Position numbers and translations under genes: made by a program. DNA of 64,000 bases from Maribacter algicola (GTDB lineage: Bacteria > Bacteroidota > Bacteroidia > Flavobacteriales > Flavobacteriaceae), in assembly GCF_003933245.1 (NCBI RefSeq), contig NZ_QUSX01000002.1:620001-684000 (forward strand). Reading direction: 5' to 3'. Below the pieces are notes generated by a model that was given only the letters and a program-made list of their open reading frames with translations, was not told the DNA's origin and made no database searches. Positions 35,325 through 43,873 of the stretch are shown here, piece after piece (within the stretch, counting starts at the first letter, position 1; the number at the start of each line of letters is the position of its first letter).

Positions 35325-36953
35325 TTACACAGGAACAGCATACATCTTGCCCCTCTGTTCCTTTAATGCCTTATCTGACATATACTCATCAAACGTGGAA
35401 TACCGGTCAATGTTGCCTTTGGGTGTCAATTCTATAATCCTGTTGGCCACGGTCTGCGCAAATTCGTGGTCATGAGTAGTAAAAAGTACCGTTCCTTTAA
35501 AATTCTTTAGGGAATTATTGAATGCCGTAATACTTTCCAGATCTAAATGGTTCGTAGGTTCATCCAACATGAGTACATTGGCTCGTAGCATCATCATCCT
35601 ACTTAACATACACCTAACTTTTTCACCCCCGGAAAGTACGGTACACTTTTTTAGGGCTTCCTCGCCGCTGAACAACATTTTACCCAAAAAGCCCCTAATG
35701 TATACCTCTTCGCGCTCTTCCTCTGTCTTTGCCCATTGTCTCAACCAATCCACGAGGTTTATATTTTGGGTGAAAAAACTGGAATTGTCCGCAGGTAAAT
35801 ATGATTGTGTGGTAGTGACTCCCCAATTGTAATTACCATCATCCGCTTTTTTATTTCCGTTGATGATTTCATAAAAGGCGGTGGTTGCCCTAGAATCCCT
35901 TGAAATAACGGCTATTTTATCTCCTTTTGCCAGATTGATATTAACATTGTCAAACAACAGTTCACCTTCCTCTGTAGTGGCTTTTAGCCGCTCCACATTC
36001 AATATTTGGTCACCGGCCTCACGTTCCCTTTCAAAAATAATGGCAGGGTATCTTCTACTTGATGGTTTAATATCATCAACTTTAAGTTTGGAAAGCATTT
36101 TCTTCCTTGAAGTTGCCTGTTTGCTCTTTGCAACGTTCGCACTAAAACGCATAATAAATTCTTGCAATTCCTTGGCCTTCTCTTCTGCCTTCTTATTTTG
36201 TTGGGCCCTTTGTCTTGCAGCAAGTTGGCTACTTTCATACCAGAAGGTGTAGTTACCTGAATATAGGTTCAATTTGCCAAAATCAATATCCCCAATGTGG
36301 GTACATACCGTGTCCAGGAAGTGGCGGTCATGCGATACCACTATGACCGTATTTTCATAATCGGCCAAAAAGTTCTCTAGCCAATTGATGGTTTCGTAAT
36401 CCAAATCGTTGGTAGGCTCATCCATAATCAGTACATCAGGGGAACCAAAAAGTGCTTGGGCCAAAAGGACCCTTACCTTTAGTTTGGAATCTAAATCTGA
36501 CATCAAAGTAAAGTGCAAATCTTCACCAATGCCCAAGTTGGACAACAAGGCGGCCGCGTCACTATCAGCATTCCATCCGTTCATTTCTTCGAACTGCACC
36601 TGTAACTCCCCTATCCTATCGGCATTCTTATCATTGTAATCCGCATACAAGGCATCGATTTCCTTCTTAATCTGATACAAAGGTTTGTTTCCCTTAACCA
36701 CTGTCTCCAATACGGTAAATTCATCGGAAGCATTGTGATCCTGTTCTAAAATAGACATACGCTTTCCCGGTTCCAAATGCACGTGACCCGATGTAGGATC
36801 TAGTTGACCTGAGAGTATTTTCAAGAAGGTGGACTTTCCCGCCCCGTTGGCCCCAATAATACCGTAGCAGTTGCCTTCTGTAAAAGTCACGTTTACTTCA
36901 TCAAACAAAACCCTTTTGCCAAATTGTACTGATAGATTGGATACAGATAACAT
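35325..36953 (-). CDS. ABC-F family ATPase (YbiT-like)
   Basis: A 542-residue soluble protein with two ABC ATPase domains and no membrane part, of the ABC-F group that acts on ribosomes. Walker A sites are GANGAGKST (about 36) in domain 1 and a degenerate SRDSRATTAF in domain 2. Signature motifs are a degenerate LDSKLKVR in domain 1 and an intact LSGGEKVR in domain 2. Walker B regions are LIMDEPTNDLD and LMLDEPTNHLD. The interdomain linker KSKQATSRKKMLSK is YbiT-like. The role is probably translation regulation, not transport. Of the frame start at 37025, ATG 36962 and ATG 36953, the last fits the family. Confidence 0.88.
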   Translation of the reverse strand: MLSVSNLSVQFGKRVLFDEVNVTFTEGNCYGIIGANGAGKSTFLKILSGQLDPTSGHVHLEPGKRMSILEQDHNASDEFTVLETVVKGNKPLYQIKKEIDALYADYNDKNADRIGELQVQFEEMNGWNADSDAAALLSNLGIGEDLHFTLMSDLDSKLKVRVLLAQALFGSPDVLIMDEPTNDLDYETINWLENFLADYENTVIVVSHDRHFLDTVCTHIGDIDFGKLNLYSGNYTFWYESSQLAARQRAQQNKKAEEKAKELQEFIMRFSANVAKSKQATSRKKMLSKLKVDDIKPSSRRYPAIIFEREREAGDQILNVERLKATTEEGELLFDNVNINLAKGDKIAVISRDSRATTAFYEIINGNKKADDGNYNWGVTTTQSYLPADNSSFFTQNINLVDWLRQWAKTEEEREEVYIRGFLGKMLFSGEEALKKCTVLSGGEKVRCMLSRMMMLRANVLMLDEPTNHLDLESITAFNNSLKNFKGTVLFTTHDHEFAQTVANRIIELTPKGNIDRYSTFDEYMSDKALKEQRGKMYAVPV

Positions 36954-36976
36954 AATGCTCATTTTAAAAATCCGTG

Positions 36977-37008
36977 CAAAAATACTGAAATTAATAGGCG
37001 AAAACCAA
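36977..37008 (-). promoter_or_regulatory. Putative promoter of the ABC-F gene
   Basis: Minus-strand TTG at 37008-37006 and TATTTTTG at 36984-36977 fit the -33 and -7 boxes with about 21 bases between. The start near 36973 lies downstream of the frame start at 37025, ruling it out. Confidence 0.45.
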
Positions 37009-37100
37009 CAAACATTGAACATCATCCCAGATTATGTTCCGTATAACCTAAACCATTAATTTTTAACTAGCTATTAACAGATATCGAATAGGCGTATCCT

Positions 37101-37108
37101 TATTTTTG
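37101..37108 (+). promoter_or_regulatory. Putative -7 box (TATTTTTG) for the DUF4369-like lipoprotein gene
   Basis: TATTTTTG matches TAnnTTTG and gives a leader of about 22 bases before the ATG at 37134. Confidence 0.4.
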
Positions 37109-37133
37109 ATCTTAAATGTTGCCCATTTTGTGT

Positions 37134-38519
37134 ATGGATAAACTTTTACCTATTGCACTTTCTTTAGCTCTAGTAGCTTGTAATTCCCCCGTAAATACAG
37201 ACAAAGGTGTGTTTTTTGCCGGGGAAATTGTAAATCCTACCAGTGAATACGTAGTATTGTATAAAGGTAGTAGCGCATTGGACTCCGCCAAATTGGATGA
37301 AAATAATCGATTTTCCTTCCAATTGGACAAAGTCGATGATGGACTTTATCATTTCAACCATAATCCAGAACAACAATATGTGTATTTGGAAAAAGGGGAC
37401 AGTGTCTGGATCCGACTGAATACCCTATATTTTGATGAGTCCTTGGTTTTCTCGGGAACCAATGAAGAATTGAACAATTTTTTATTGGAAATCTTCCTTG
37501 AGGATGAAGAGGTGGAACAACTGATGTATTCCGATCTTTTTCAATTGGAAATTGATGATTTCTCGGCAAAAGTTGAAGACCTTAGAAAGGAAAAACTTGA
37601 GGAACTTGAAGAACTAAACAAGGAATCCAAATTAACGGATACTGCCTTTGAAATTGCCAAGGCCAGTATTAATTATACGTTTTATAAATTTAAAGAAGTC
37701 TATCCTTTTAAGCACAGGGGAACCTTAAAGGAACAAGAACTACATGAATTTCCGAAATCTTTTTATGCTTACAGAGATGGAATTGACTACAATAACAAAA
37801 ACTTGATTTATCTGAGACCCTATTATGATTTTATGAAATCCCACCTTGGCAATCTTTCTTACATGACCTGTTCCAATTCTTGTGGTAAGGAGAACGGTAT
37901 TGCCCACAACCAGTTGCATTTTAACCAACACAAGTTAGCTTTGATTGATAGCTTGGTTGGTGAAAAAGAACTTAGGGACAACCTTTTTAGAAATGTTGCC
38001 TTTAATTATCTTTTACGTGAACACGATGTGGATAGTAATAGGGTATTTATAAATGAATTTCAAAGAATATCGGGAAACAATAGGCATATAGAGGAAATTC
38101 AGCGATTGTATGAGGGTATCAGCAATATCCAGCCCAATAGTCCAGTACCAAATATCGAGGTGATATCCATGTCTGATTCCTTGATTTCGCTCCCTTCTCT
38201 TAGTAAAAACAAAAAGGCAGTCTTTTATTTTTGGTCCGGTACGGATAAAAATCATTACGAAAGCATTTTTAGTCGCGTAAAGGAATTAAAAAGTGAAAAA
38301 CCGGAGTACGAATACATCGGTATAAATTTTAAAACCGAACCCAATAATTGGAAGACGATAGTCAATAAATTTGAATTCGATGCCCACAGTCAATTTCGAA
38401 CGGATGATTATCACAAACTCACAGAAACGTTCATTCTCTACCCTATGAACAAATGTGTCATTACAAATGATGCATTAATAGTAGATGCTTTCTCCAATAT
38501 ATATTGGAACAATCATTAA
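37134..38519 (+). CDS. DUF4369-like lipoprotein with thioredoxin-like fold lacking CxxC
   Basis: A 461-residue lipoprotein (signal with LVACNS, Cys 16 or so). An N-terminal DUF4369-like beta domain (about 25-110) is followed by a long acidic helical region (about 115-330, with EELEELNKESK) and a C-terminal thioredoxin-like domain (about 335-461). Where active TlpA proteins have WCxxC, this one has FYFWSGTDKNHYES, so both redox Cys are missing. It may bind or scaffold in place of redox work. The remaining Cys (TCSNSCGKEN, about 255) lie elsewhere. The frame start at 37116 (TTG) was not used because ATG 37134 gives a clean signal peptide. Confidence 0.72.
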   Translation: MDKLLPIALSLALVACNSPVNTDKGVFFAGEIVNPTSEYVVLYKGSSALDSAKLDENNRFSFQLDKVDDGLYHFNHNPEQQYVYLEKGDSVWIRLNTLYFDESLVFSGTNEELNNFLLEIFLEDEEVEQLMYSDLFQLEIDDFSAKVEDLRKEKLEELEELNKESKLTDTAFEIAKASINYTFYKFKEVYPFKHRGTLKEQELHEFPKSFYAYRDGIDYNNKNLIYLRPYYDFMKSHLGNLSYMTCSNSCGKENGIAHNQLHFNQHKLALIDSLVGEKELRDNLFRNVAFNYLLREHDVDSNRVFINEFQRISGNNRHIEEIQRLYEGISNIQPNSPVPNIEVISMSDSLISLPSLSKNKKAVFYFWSGTDKNHYESIFSRVKELKSEKPEYEYIGINFKTEPNNWKTIVNKFEFDAHSQFRTDDYHKLTETFILYPMNKCVITNDALIVDAFSNIYWNNH

Positions 38520-38544
38520 AAAAATTAATCTTTATTTTATATCC

Positions 38545-39354
38545 TTAATTTTTGCTATGATTCATGAGTAGCTTCTCGAACCAGGTATCCGGAAGGATAC
38601 TTTTCAAAGTTGTGGATACTTTTTGCATAAATGCCCCCACCTTATAGTGAACTTTTGGCTTTTTGGTATTTATTATCTCCAAAATTTTTTTGGCCACATC
38701 TTCAGGGTCTCCTCCCATATCAACATCTTGATTTATTGAATTGAGTATTTTTTCGTAGGGTATCCTATAGGGAGAGTTCTCGTTTATGGGCGCATGGTAA
38801 CGACCTGCGGCAATATTGGTGGCAAAATCTCCCGGAGCCAAGCAGGTGCATTCAACCCCAAAATCTTTGGTTTCCATCCTAAGACTTTCCGTGATTAATT
38901 CAAGTGCTCCTTTGGTGGCGGAGTAAATACCACGATAGGGCAATCCCATATAACCCGCTATGGAGGTTATATTGATGATCAAACCTGATTTTTGCTTGCG
39001 CATCTGAGGCAACGAAGCCTTGATCAAATTAAGTGGCCCCATGAAATTGGTTTCAAGGGCATTCGATATTTCATTATTGGGGGTTTCCTCTAAAGGTCCG
39101 GTAATTCCAACTCCAGCATTATTGATCAGGATGTCCAATCTACCTACTTTTTTTAATAATTCATCTATGGCATTGTTTACGGATTCAGGGTTTCTAACAT
39201 CCATTTCCAATAATTCGAACCCCTCAAAATTCGGATATTTTTTTAAATCTCTAGTTGTGCCATAGACCTTAAACCCATATTTGGTTAAATAGTTTCCTAT
39301 GGACTTTCCAATTCCGGATGAGCCTCCACTGATTAGTACGATTTTTGAATTCAT
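38545..39354 (-). CDS. Short-chain dehydrogenase/reductase (SDR) family protein
   Basis: A 269-residue NAD(P)-dependent oxidoreductase. The Rossmann glycine motif is GGSSGIGKSIG (about 9-19), NNAGVG follows at about 78-83, then the catalytic Ser (NITSIAGY) and YSATKGALE (Tyr about 145, Lys about 149). It is a classical SDR with retinol/17-beta-hydroxysteroid dehydrogenase-like layout (VYGTTRD after strand 2). The substrate is unknown. A TACTTTTG box ends five bases before the ATG, which suggests a leaderless or nearly leaderless mRNA. Confidence 0.92.
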   Translation of the reverse strand: MNSKIVLISGGSSGIGKSIGNYLTKYGFKVYGTTRDLKKYPNFEGFELLEMDVRNPESVNNAIDELLKKVGRLDILINNAGVGITGPLEETPNNEISNALETNFMGPLNLIKASLPQMRKQKSGLIINITSIAGYMGLPYRGIYSATKGALELITESLRMETKDFGVECTCLAPGDFATNIAAGRYHAPINENSPYRIPYEKILNSINQDVDMGGDPEDVAKKILEIINTKKPKVHYKVGAFMQKVSTTLKSILPDTWFEKLLMNHSKN

Positions 39355-39358
39355 GTTC

Positions 39359-39366
39359 CAAAAGTA
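39359..39366 (-). promoter_or_regulatory. Putative -7 box (TACTTTTG) of the SDR gene
   Basis: Minus-strand TACTTTTG lies four bases from the ATG (39354). Using the usual offset, transcription starts at or next to the A of the ATG. No clear -33 TTG is seen, only a TTTT. Confidence 0.35.
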
Positions 39367-39531
39367 AGCGATGGAAATCGTATTTTAAAAATCTAATGAC
39401 GTATATATTTGGAATGGCATTCGAATTCTCCCGATACGATAAGCGGTATTTGAATGATTCAAAACTTGCTTTGAAATCAAAACTGACTTCTTCCGAATGC
39501 ATCTAGGTAATGGCCAAAGTTTAAAAACTAT

Positions 39532-39641
39532 AAGGCACAAAAAAAGGCAAGCTACCTACATCGCACCGCTACGACCGTATACCCTTGCTGCGTTCCCACC
39601 CTGGGGGATTCTACAGGAGCTGGTCGTGTAGGACTTGCCAG
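39532..39641 (-). ncRNA. ffs: Signal recognition particle RNA (bacterial small SRP RNA)
   Basis: Minus-strand RNA of about 105-110 nt that binds Ffh and targets membrane proteins. The conserved core GGGTGGGAACGCAGCAAGG is plainly visible (complement of about 39586-39604), with the paired arms CGACCAGC and its partner. The outer stem is GGCAAG at the 5' end with CTTGCC at the 3' end, followed by seven T (complement of 39539-39545), which serve as terminator. A strong TTG/TATATTTG promoter precedes it. Exact ends are estimated. Confidence 0.93.
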
Positions 39642-39643
39642 CG

Positions 39644-39673
39644 CAAATATACAACCTTTTAAATGTTTGGCAA
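39644..39673 (-). promoter_or_regulatory. Promoter of the SRP RNA gene
   Basis: Minus-strand TTG at 39673-39671 (-33) and TATATTTG at 39651-39644 (-7) with 19 bases between. The start is predicted near 39640, which matches the 5' end of the SRP RNA stem. This is the best internal calibration of the promoter model in this window. Confidence 0.6.
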
Positions 39674-39753
39674 TCCTTTTTAGATTCTAAATTTTATGGA
39701 TTAACTTGCCGACTACCTAAATTAGCTATCAAATTTTTAGCATGTTATTTCAA

Positions 39754-40809
39754 ATGAAGATTTTTAGAATTCCCTTGGCCTTCGTGGTTCTTATGTTATT
39801 TTTTTCATGTGGAAGCGGCAACCAAAAGCCCTCTTCACTTTTTAGTATTGAACTAGCCGATAATGCCAAACAAGTAAACCAAAATGATAAATTGGGTGTT
39901 TCCTTGAAAAACATCAAAAACAAGGAAATTGAAAGTGTGACATATAGTATTGATGGTCAAGAGCTAGTACTAGTGAACGATGAATTGGATTTTTCAATTC
40001 CCAAGTTGGGCAACAAAGTCTTGAAGGCAAGCATTACCTATGAGGGAAATACTGTTGAGGTAACAAGAAATATAAAAGTATTGGCTTCCCGTGCCCCGGA
40101 TATTTATACCTATACCATTCTAAACGAATATCCCCATGACCCAAATGCATATACACAAGGATTGGAGTTTCATAAGGACACCTTATATGAAGGTACTGGA
40201 AAAAACGGACGCTCTTTTTTGAGGAAATTCGATTACAGAACTGGCAAGGTGTATCAACAGATCGATTTGGACGAAACCTATTTTGGGGAGGGCATTACAA
40301 TTTTAGGGGATAAAATCTACCAACTTACGTGGCGAAGCGGGATGGGCTTTATTTACGACCTAAAAAACATGAAAAAACTGGATAACTTTCAATATGGTAA
40401 AAGTAAGGAAGGCTGGGGACTTGCGAACGATGGGGAAAAACTCTATAAAAGTGACGGAACGGACAAAATTTGGATTTTAAATCCAGAAACCTTGGTAGAA
40501 GAAGACCATATAGAAATTGCTACGAACAAATCGCTCTTTGCGGATACTAATGAATTGGAATATGTAGATGGTAAAATTTATGCCAATGTGTACCAAAAAC
40601 CAGGTGTAATGATTATCAACGCTAAAAGTGGGGCCATTGAGGGCGTTATCAATTTTGGTGGTTTAAGTGAAAAAGTGGCCAAGACCGAAAACTGGGTTGA
40701 CACCGAGAATGTACTAAACGGCATTGCCTATCATCCTGAACGTAAGTCCTTTTTTGTAACTGGGAAGGATTGGGACAAAATTTTCGAGGTCCAAATTCAA
40801 AAAAAATAA
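39754..40809 (+). CDS. Glutaminyl-peptide cyclotransferase (plant/bacterial type)
   Basis: A 351-residue lipoprotein (lipobox LFFSCGSG, Cys near 16) of the five-bladed propeller glutaminyl cyclase type that turns N-terminal Gln into pyroglutamate. Family signs: YPHDPNAYTQGLEF (about 125-138), YEGTGKNGRSFLRKFD, YFGEGITILGDKIYQLTWRS (about 175-194), GWGLANDGEKLYKSDGT and NELEYVDGKIYANVY. An extra N-terminal beta domain (about 20-110) precedes it. The ATG at 39742 is also in frame; 39754 gives a more typical signal peptide. The next gene starts two bases after the stop. Confidence 0.9.
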   Translation: MKIFRIPLAFVVLMLFFSCGSGNQKPSSLFSIELADNAKQVNQNDKLGVSLKNIKNKEIESVTYSIDGQELVLVNDELDFSIPKLGNKVLKASITYEGNTVEVTRNIKVLASRAPDIYTYTILNEYPHDPNAYTQGLEFHKDTLYEGTGKNGRSFLRKFDYRTGKVYQQIDLDETYFGEGITILGDKIYQLTWRSGMGFIYDLKNMKKLDNFQYGKSKEGWGLANDGEKLYKSDGTDKIWILNPETLVEEDHIEIATNKSLFADTNELEYVDGKIYANVYQKPGVMIINAKSGAIEGVINFGGLSEKVAKTENWVDTENVLNGIAYHPERKSFFVTGKDWDKIFEVQIQKK

Positions 40810-40810
40810 A

Positions 40811-41197
40811 ATGTCCTATACCAAACAAATCGAGGTTACCTTAGAGGATTTGGATGATCTTAATCATGTAAACAATGTAAGGTATGTGCAATGGATACAG
40901 GATATTTCCAAGGAGCATTGGAAAAAAAATGCTCCTATCGAGATTCAAGAACAAGTTATTTGGGTAGTTTTAAAACACACCATTGAGTATAAGTCACCTG
41001 CCTTCCTTAAAGATCCAATTCATATTTCTACCTATATTGAAAAAAGTAAGGGTGCTATTTCTACGCGCATTGTAGAAATATTCCATAAAATAACAAATAC
41101 GCTTCTTGTACGTTCAAATACTGAATGGTGTCTTTTAAATAAGGATACAAAAAAGCCTATGCGGATTTCAGAGGATATTCAGAAGCTGTTTTCTTAA
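40811..41197 (+). CDS. Acyl-CoA thioesterase (4HBT hot-dog fold)
   Basis: A 128-residue single hot-dog protein of the YbgC/FatB-like type. DDLNHVNNVRYVQWIQDI (about 15-32) contains the Asp/Asn-His pair and the first helix of the 4HBT fold. A helix with KHTIEYKSPAFLKDPI and a strand ending TNTLLVRSNTEWCLLN complete it. It hydrolyses a fatty acyl or aromatic acyl-CoA; the substrate is unknown. It starts two bases after the glutaminyl cyclase gene, so they form an operon. Confidence 0.87.
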   Translation: MSYTKQIEVTLEDLDDLNHVNNVRYVQWIQDISKEHWKKNAPIEIQEQVIWVVLKHTIEYKSPAFLKDPIHISTYIEKSKGAISTRIVEIFHKITNTLLVRSNTEWCLLNKDTKKPMRISEDIQKLFS

Positions 41198-41310
41198 ATC
41201 TTGATAAAAGTATTGAATATCAAATCATTAGGGTGACCTTTTAATGTAAGTGAATAGACCCATTTATGGTAGAAAGGTTAAACACCAACCAGTTTACATA
41301 ATTTGATTGC

Positions 41311-42852
41311 ATGAAATTAAAATTTTCCCTTACATCCATTTTAATCATTTTGGTGCTTTGGGGAAGCTCGTGCAGAAAGGATTTTGAATTTGCCAATAGT
41401 GCAGGCCACCTGTCCTTTTCAAAGGACACCGTTTACTTGGATACGGTTTTTAGCAGTATTGGAAGCAGTACCTATTCCCTTAAGGTTTATAATACTACCA
41501 AGGATGATGTCCTAATACCATCCATACGGCTTAGAAATGGCCAAGAAAGTTATTATCGATTGAATGTCGATGGTAAGGCAGGCAATATTTTTGAGGACAT
41601 TCCCTTATACGCGGAAGACAGTTTATTCATTTTTGTTGAAACCAATATTACGCTATTACCGGACGAACCATCCCAATTGCTCTATACAGACGCCATTCAA
41701 TTCGATAATGACATTTATTTACAGGAGGTGGAACTTGTTACCTTGGTCAAGGATGCCGTTTTTCTGTACCCATCTAAGGATGCCAACGGAAAAATGGAAA
41801 ATGTCTTATTGTATACCAGAGAGGATGGTTCCGAAGTATTTGTGGAAGGTTTCGATTTAAAGGATGACCAACTCCATTTTGACAACCAGAGACCATACGT
41901 GATATATGGTTATGCCTCGGTACCTCATAATGCAAAACTAACTATAGATGCCGGTGCCAGGGTTCATTTTCATCGTAATTCCGGACTCTTGGTGAAACCC
42001 AATGCCTCCTTACTAGTGAACGGAAACTTTAGCAATGACCAAGAAGCATTGGAAGGTGAGGTCATATTCGAAGGCGATAGACTTGAACCAAGCTTTTCCA
42101 ATATCCCAGGACAGTGGGGAGCCTTGTTCGTTGCAAAGGGAAGTACCGGCAATAGTGTAAACCACCTCACCATCAAAAATGCGGAAATAGGTCTTTATGT
42201 TGAAGGGGACATGGAAGCGGAAACCACTACTTTGGAGATTGCCAACAGTCAGATACATAATAGTGCCATCCATAATTTATGGGCCAAATCGGCTACTCTA
42301 AATGCCCAAAATCTTCTCCTGGGAAGCTCAGGGAGCTCTTCCTTCTATGGGGAATTAGGTGGCAGGTATGAGTTCACACATACAACCATAGCCAATTATT
42401 GGACCAATGGCTTTAGAAATGGTAGGGCATTAAATTTGCGCAATTTTGGAAAATTTGGTGCAGACGAAGGCGTTGATTTGGTAAAGGCAGATTTTAAAAA
42501 TTGTATTATCGGCGGCAACTCCATGTCAGAACTCATGCTTTTATCGAATCAAAACAACATTTTTAACTATAGCTTTCAGAATTGCCTTATCAAATACAGT
42601 GCGTCTGGGTCGGAATCGTCCAGTAATGCTTTATATGATTTCGATGGGCCAGCTTTCGAAAACATTTTATTAAACGGTGACCCTGATTTTTTTGATCCGA
42701 AGCAAAATGATTTTAGGATTGGGCTTGATTCCGATGCAATCAATAAAGGTAGTATCCCATTTGCCCGACAAGTGCCTTTTGATTTACTGAATAGGGAAAG
42801 GATTTCCGCTCCGGATTTGGGCGTTTATCAAGCCACGCCTAAGTTGGAGTAG
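41311..42852 (+). CDS. Lipoprotein with right-handed beta-helix
   Basis: A 513-residue lipoprotein (signal with GSSCRKDF, Cys 21). Residues of about 30 to 140 are a beta-sandwich (DTVYLDTVFSSIGSSTYSLKVYN). Residues of about 185 to 480 show parallel beta-helix turns of about 22-25 residues (DAGARVHFHRNSGLLVKPN, GSTGNSVNHLTIKNAEIGLYVEG, NSQIHNSAIHNLWAKSA). It likely sits on the outer membrane and may bind glycans; there is no catalytic motif to name. Its ATG follows a TAATTTG box by 5 bases. It precedes the LytTR gene in the same direction. Confidence 0.75.
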   Translation: MKLKFSLTSILIILVLWGSSCRKDFEFANSAGHLSFSKDTVYLDTVFSSIGSSTYSLKVYNTTKDDVLIPSIRLRNGQESYYRLNVDGKAGNIFEDIPLYAEDSLFIFVETNITLLPDEPSQLLYTDAIQFDNDIYLQEVELVTLVKDAVFLYPSKDANGKMENVLLYTREDGSEVFVEGFDLKDDQLHFDNQRPYVIYGYASVPHNAKLTIDAGARVHFHRNSGLLVKPNASLLVNGNFSNDQEALEGEVIFEGDRLEPSFSNIPGQWGALFVAKGSTGNSVNHLTIKNAEIGLYVEGDMEAETTTLEIANSQIHNSAIHNLWAKSATLNAQNLLLGSSGSSSFYGELGGRYEFTHTTIANYWTNGFRNGRALNLRNFGKFGADEGVDLVKADFKNCIIGGNSMSELMLLSNQNNIFNYSFQNCLIKYSASGSESSSNALYDFDGPAFENILLNGDPDFFDPKQNDFRIGLDSDAINKGSIPFARQVPFDLLNRERISAPDLGVYQATPKLE

Positions 42853-42920
42853 TATATATCTTATATTAATCTCAGAAATATCTTTCAAAATCAATTAATT
42901 AGAAAAAAATAATATAATAA

Positions 42921-42946
42921 CCTCCATTTTTATAAGGTTTTCCTAG
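42921..42946 (+). promoter_or_regulatory. 26-bp shared element, copy A (upstream of LytTR gene)
   Basis: CCTCCA-N7-AAGGTTTTCCTAG, identical in 19 defined bases and in spacing to the copy at 47091-47116. Its end is 49 bases before the LytTR start. A weak -7 box (TAAATTGC, 42970-42977) places the AAGGTTTTCCTAG half at -47 to -35. CCT repeats 21 bases apart fit a direct-repeat activator site such as LytTR proteins use. Confidence 0.55.
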
Positions 42947-42995
42947 TTCAAAGACTTTTAGCGTATTAGTAAATTGCGACAGAACTCTATGGATT

Positions 42996-43727
42996 TTGGA
43001 ATATTCGTACGTAATTATCGATTCTGATGCTGTTTCCAACTTACAATTAACCACGTTTTTGGAAGCATATGGTGACTTTACGTGTTCGGGATTTGCTAAA
43101 AATCCTGATGACGGACTGAACCATATTCTTAAATACACTCCAGATTTGGTTTTTATCAATTTGGACCAAAAAGCACAACCTCTTTTCCAAATGGTGGTTG
43201 AAATGCACCAATATCTCTTGGAAATCCCCATGGTCATAGGCATTTCTAAATCCAAGAAATATGCCTACGATGCTATTAAAAATGGATTTTTTGATTACTG
43301 GTTATTGCCGTTTAATGAGTTCGACATAAGAAAGTCCTTGTTAAAACTAAGGAAAAGAAATCCAAAGGTCAAGGAACCTACTACTATCTGCCTAAAGTCC
43401 TACAATGATTTTCAGTATTTGAATACAGCGGATATTCTTTACCTGCAGGCCGACAATAATACCACAGAATTTTTTATGAGGGATGGAACCGTAGTGAACG
43501 CATTCAAGACCTTAAAAACTTTTGAAAACAAATTGCCCCAAAACTTTATTCGCATCCACCAAAGCTACATCGTCAACACGGACTATGTATCAAGAATCAA
43601 TTTTGGCAAAAATATCTGTGCCTTAAAAGAAATTGAGAAAAACCTGCCCTTCTCAAAATCCTACAAGGATAAAATGGATCAACTAAAGAAAATCCTTTCC
43701 AAAAACAGTGTATCCTCCCTAAATTGA
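42996..43727 (+). CDS. LytTR transcription regulator with degenerate receiver domain
   Basis: A 243-residue protein with an N-terminal receiver-like domain (about 1-120) and a C-terminal LytTR DNA-binding domain (about 135-238; ADILYLQADNNTTEFF, FIRIHQSYIVNTDYV). In the receiver, the acidic pair DSD is kept, but the phosphoacceptor position reads VFINLD, with Asn 55 in place of Asp. The KPF motif reads LLPFN, so the conserved Lys is missing. Phosphorylation is thus unlikely. The start is TTG at 42996, as no ATG opens this frame before residue 65. It is likely autoregulated through the element at 42921. Confidence 0.85.
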   Translation: MEYSYVIIDSDAVSNLQLTTFLEAYGDFTCSGFAKNPDDGLNHILKYTPDLVFINLDQKAQPLFQMVVEMHQYLLEIPMVIGISKSKKYAYDAIKNGFFDYWLLPFNEFDIRKSLLKLRKRNPKVKEPTTICLKSYNDFQYLNTADILYLQADNNTTEFFMRDGTVVNAFKTLKTFENKLPQNFIRIHQSYIVNTDYVSRINFGKNICALKEIEKNLPFSKSYKDKMDQLKKILSKNSVSSLN

Positions 43728-43873
43728 CCAAATTCTCTCAAAACCTGTTCAAATACTCACAGAATAGGGCAATCCACTAACTACTAGCAAATCAGGGTTT
43801 TAATTTCTCTTAAGTCTATTACTTTGGTAACGTAATAAAAAAAGAAACACCATAAATTTAAAACCTTACAAAA

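Noticed and set aside
41564..41860. 98-residue plus-strand ORF inside the beta-helix lipoprotein gene
   Set aside because: A shadow frame with no conserved features; the main frame has a signal peptide and repeat structure.
43739..43801. Possible third copy of the 26-bp element upstream of the small peptide gene (AGGGTTTT, AAAACCT)
   Set aside because: Only 6-7 bases match, the spacing to the promoter differs, and CCTCCA is missing.
43728..43873. Search for a tRNA, riboswitch or small RNA in the longer AT-rich spacers
   Set aside because: No cloverleaf, T-loop (GTTCGA-type) or riboswitch core was seen in these spacers. Only the SRP RNA at 39.6 kb was supported.
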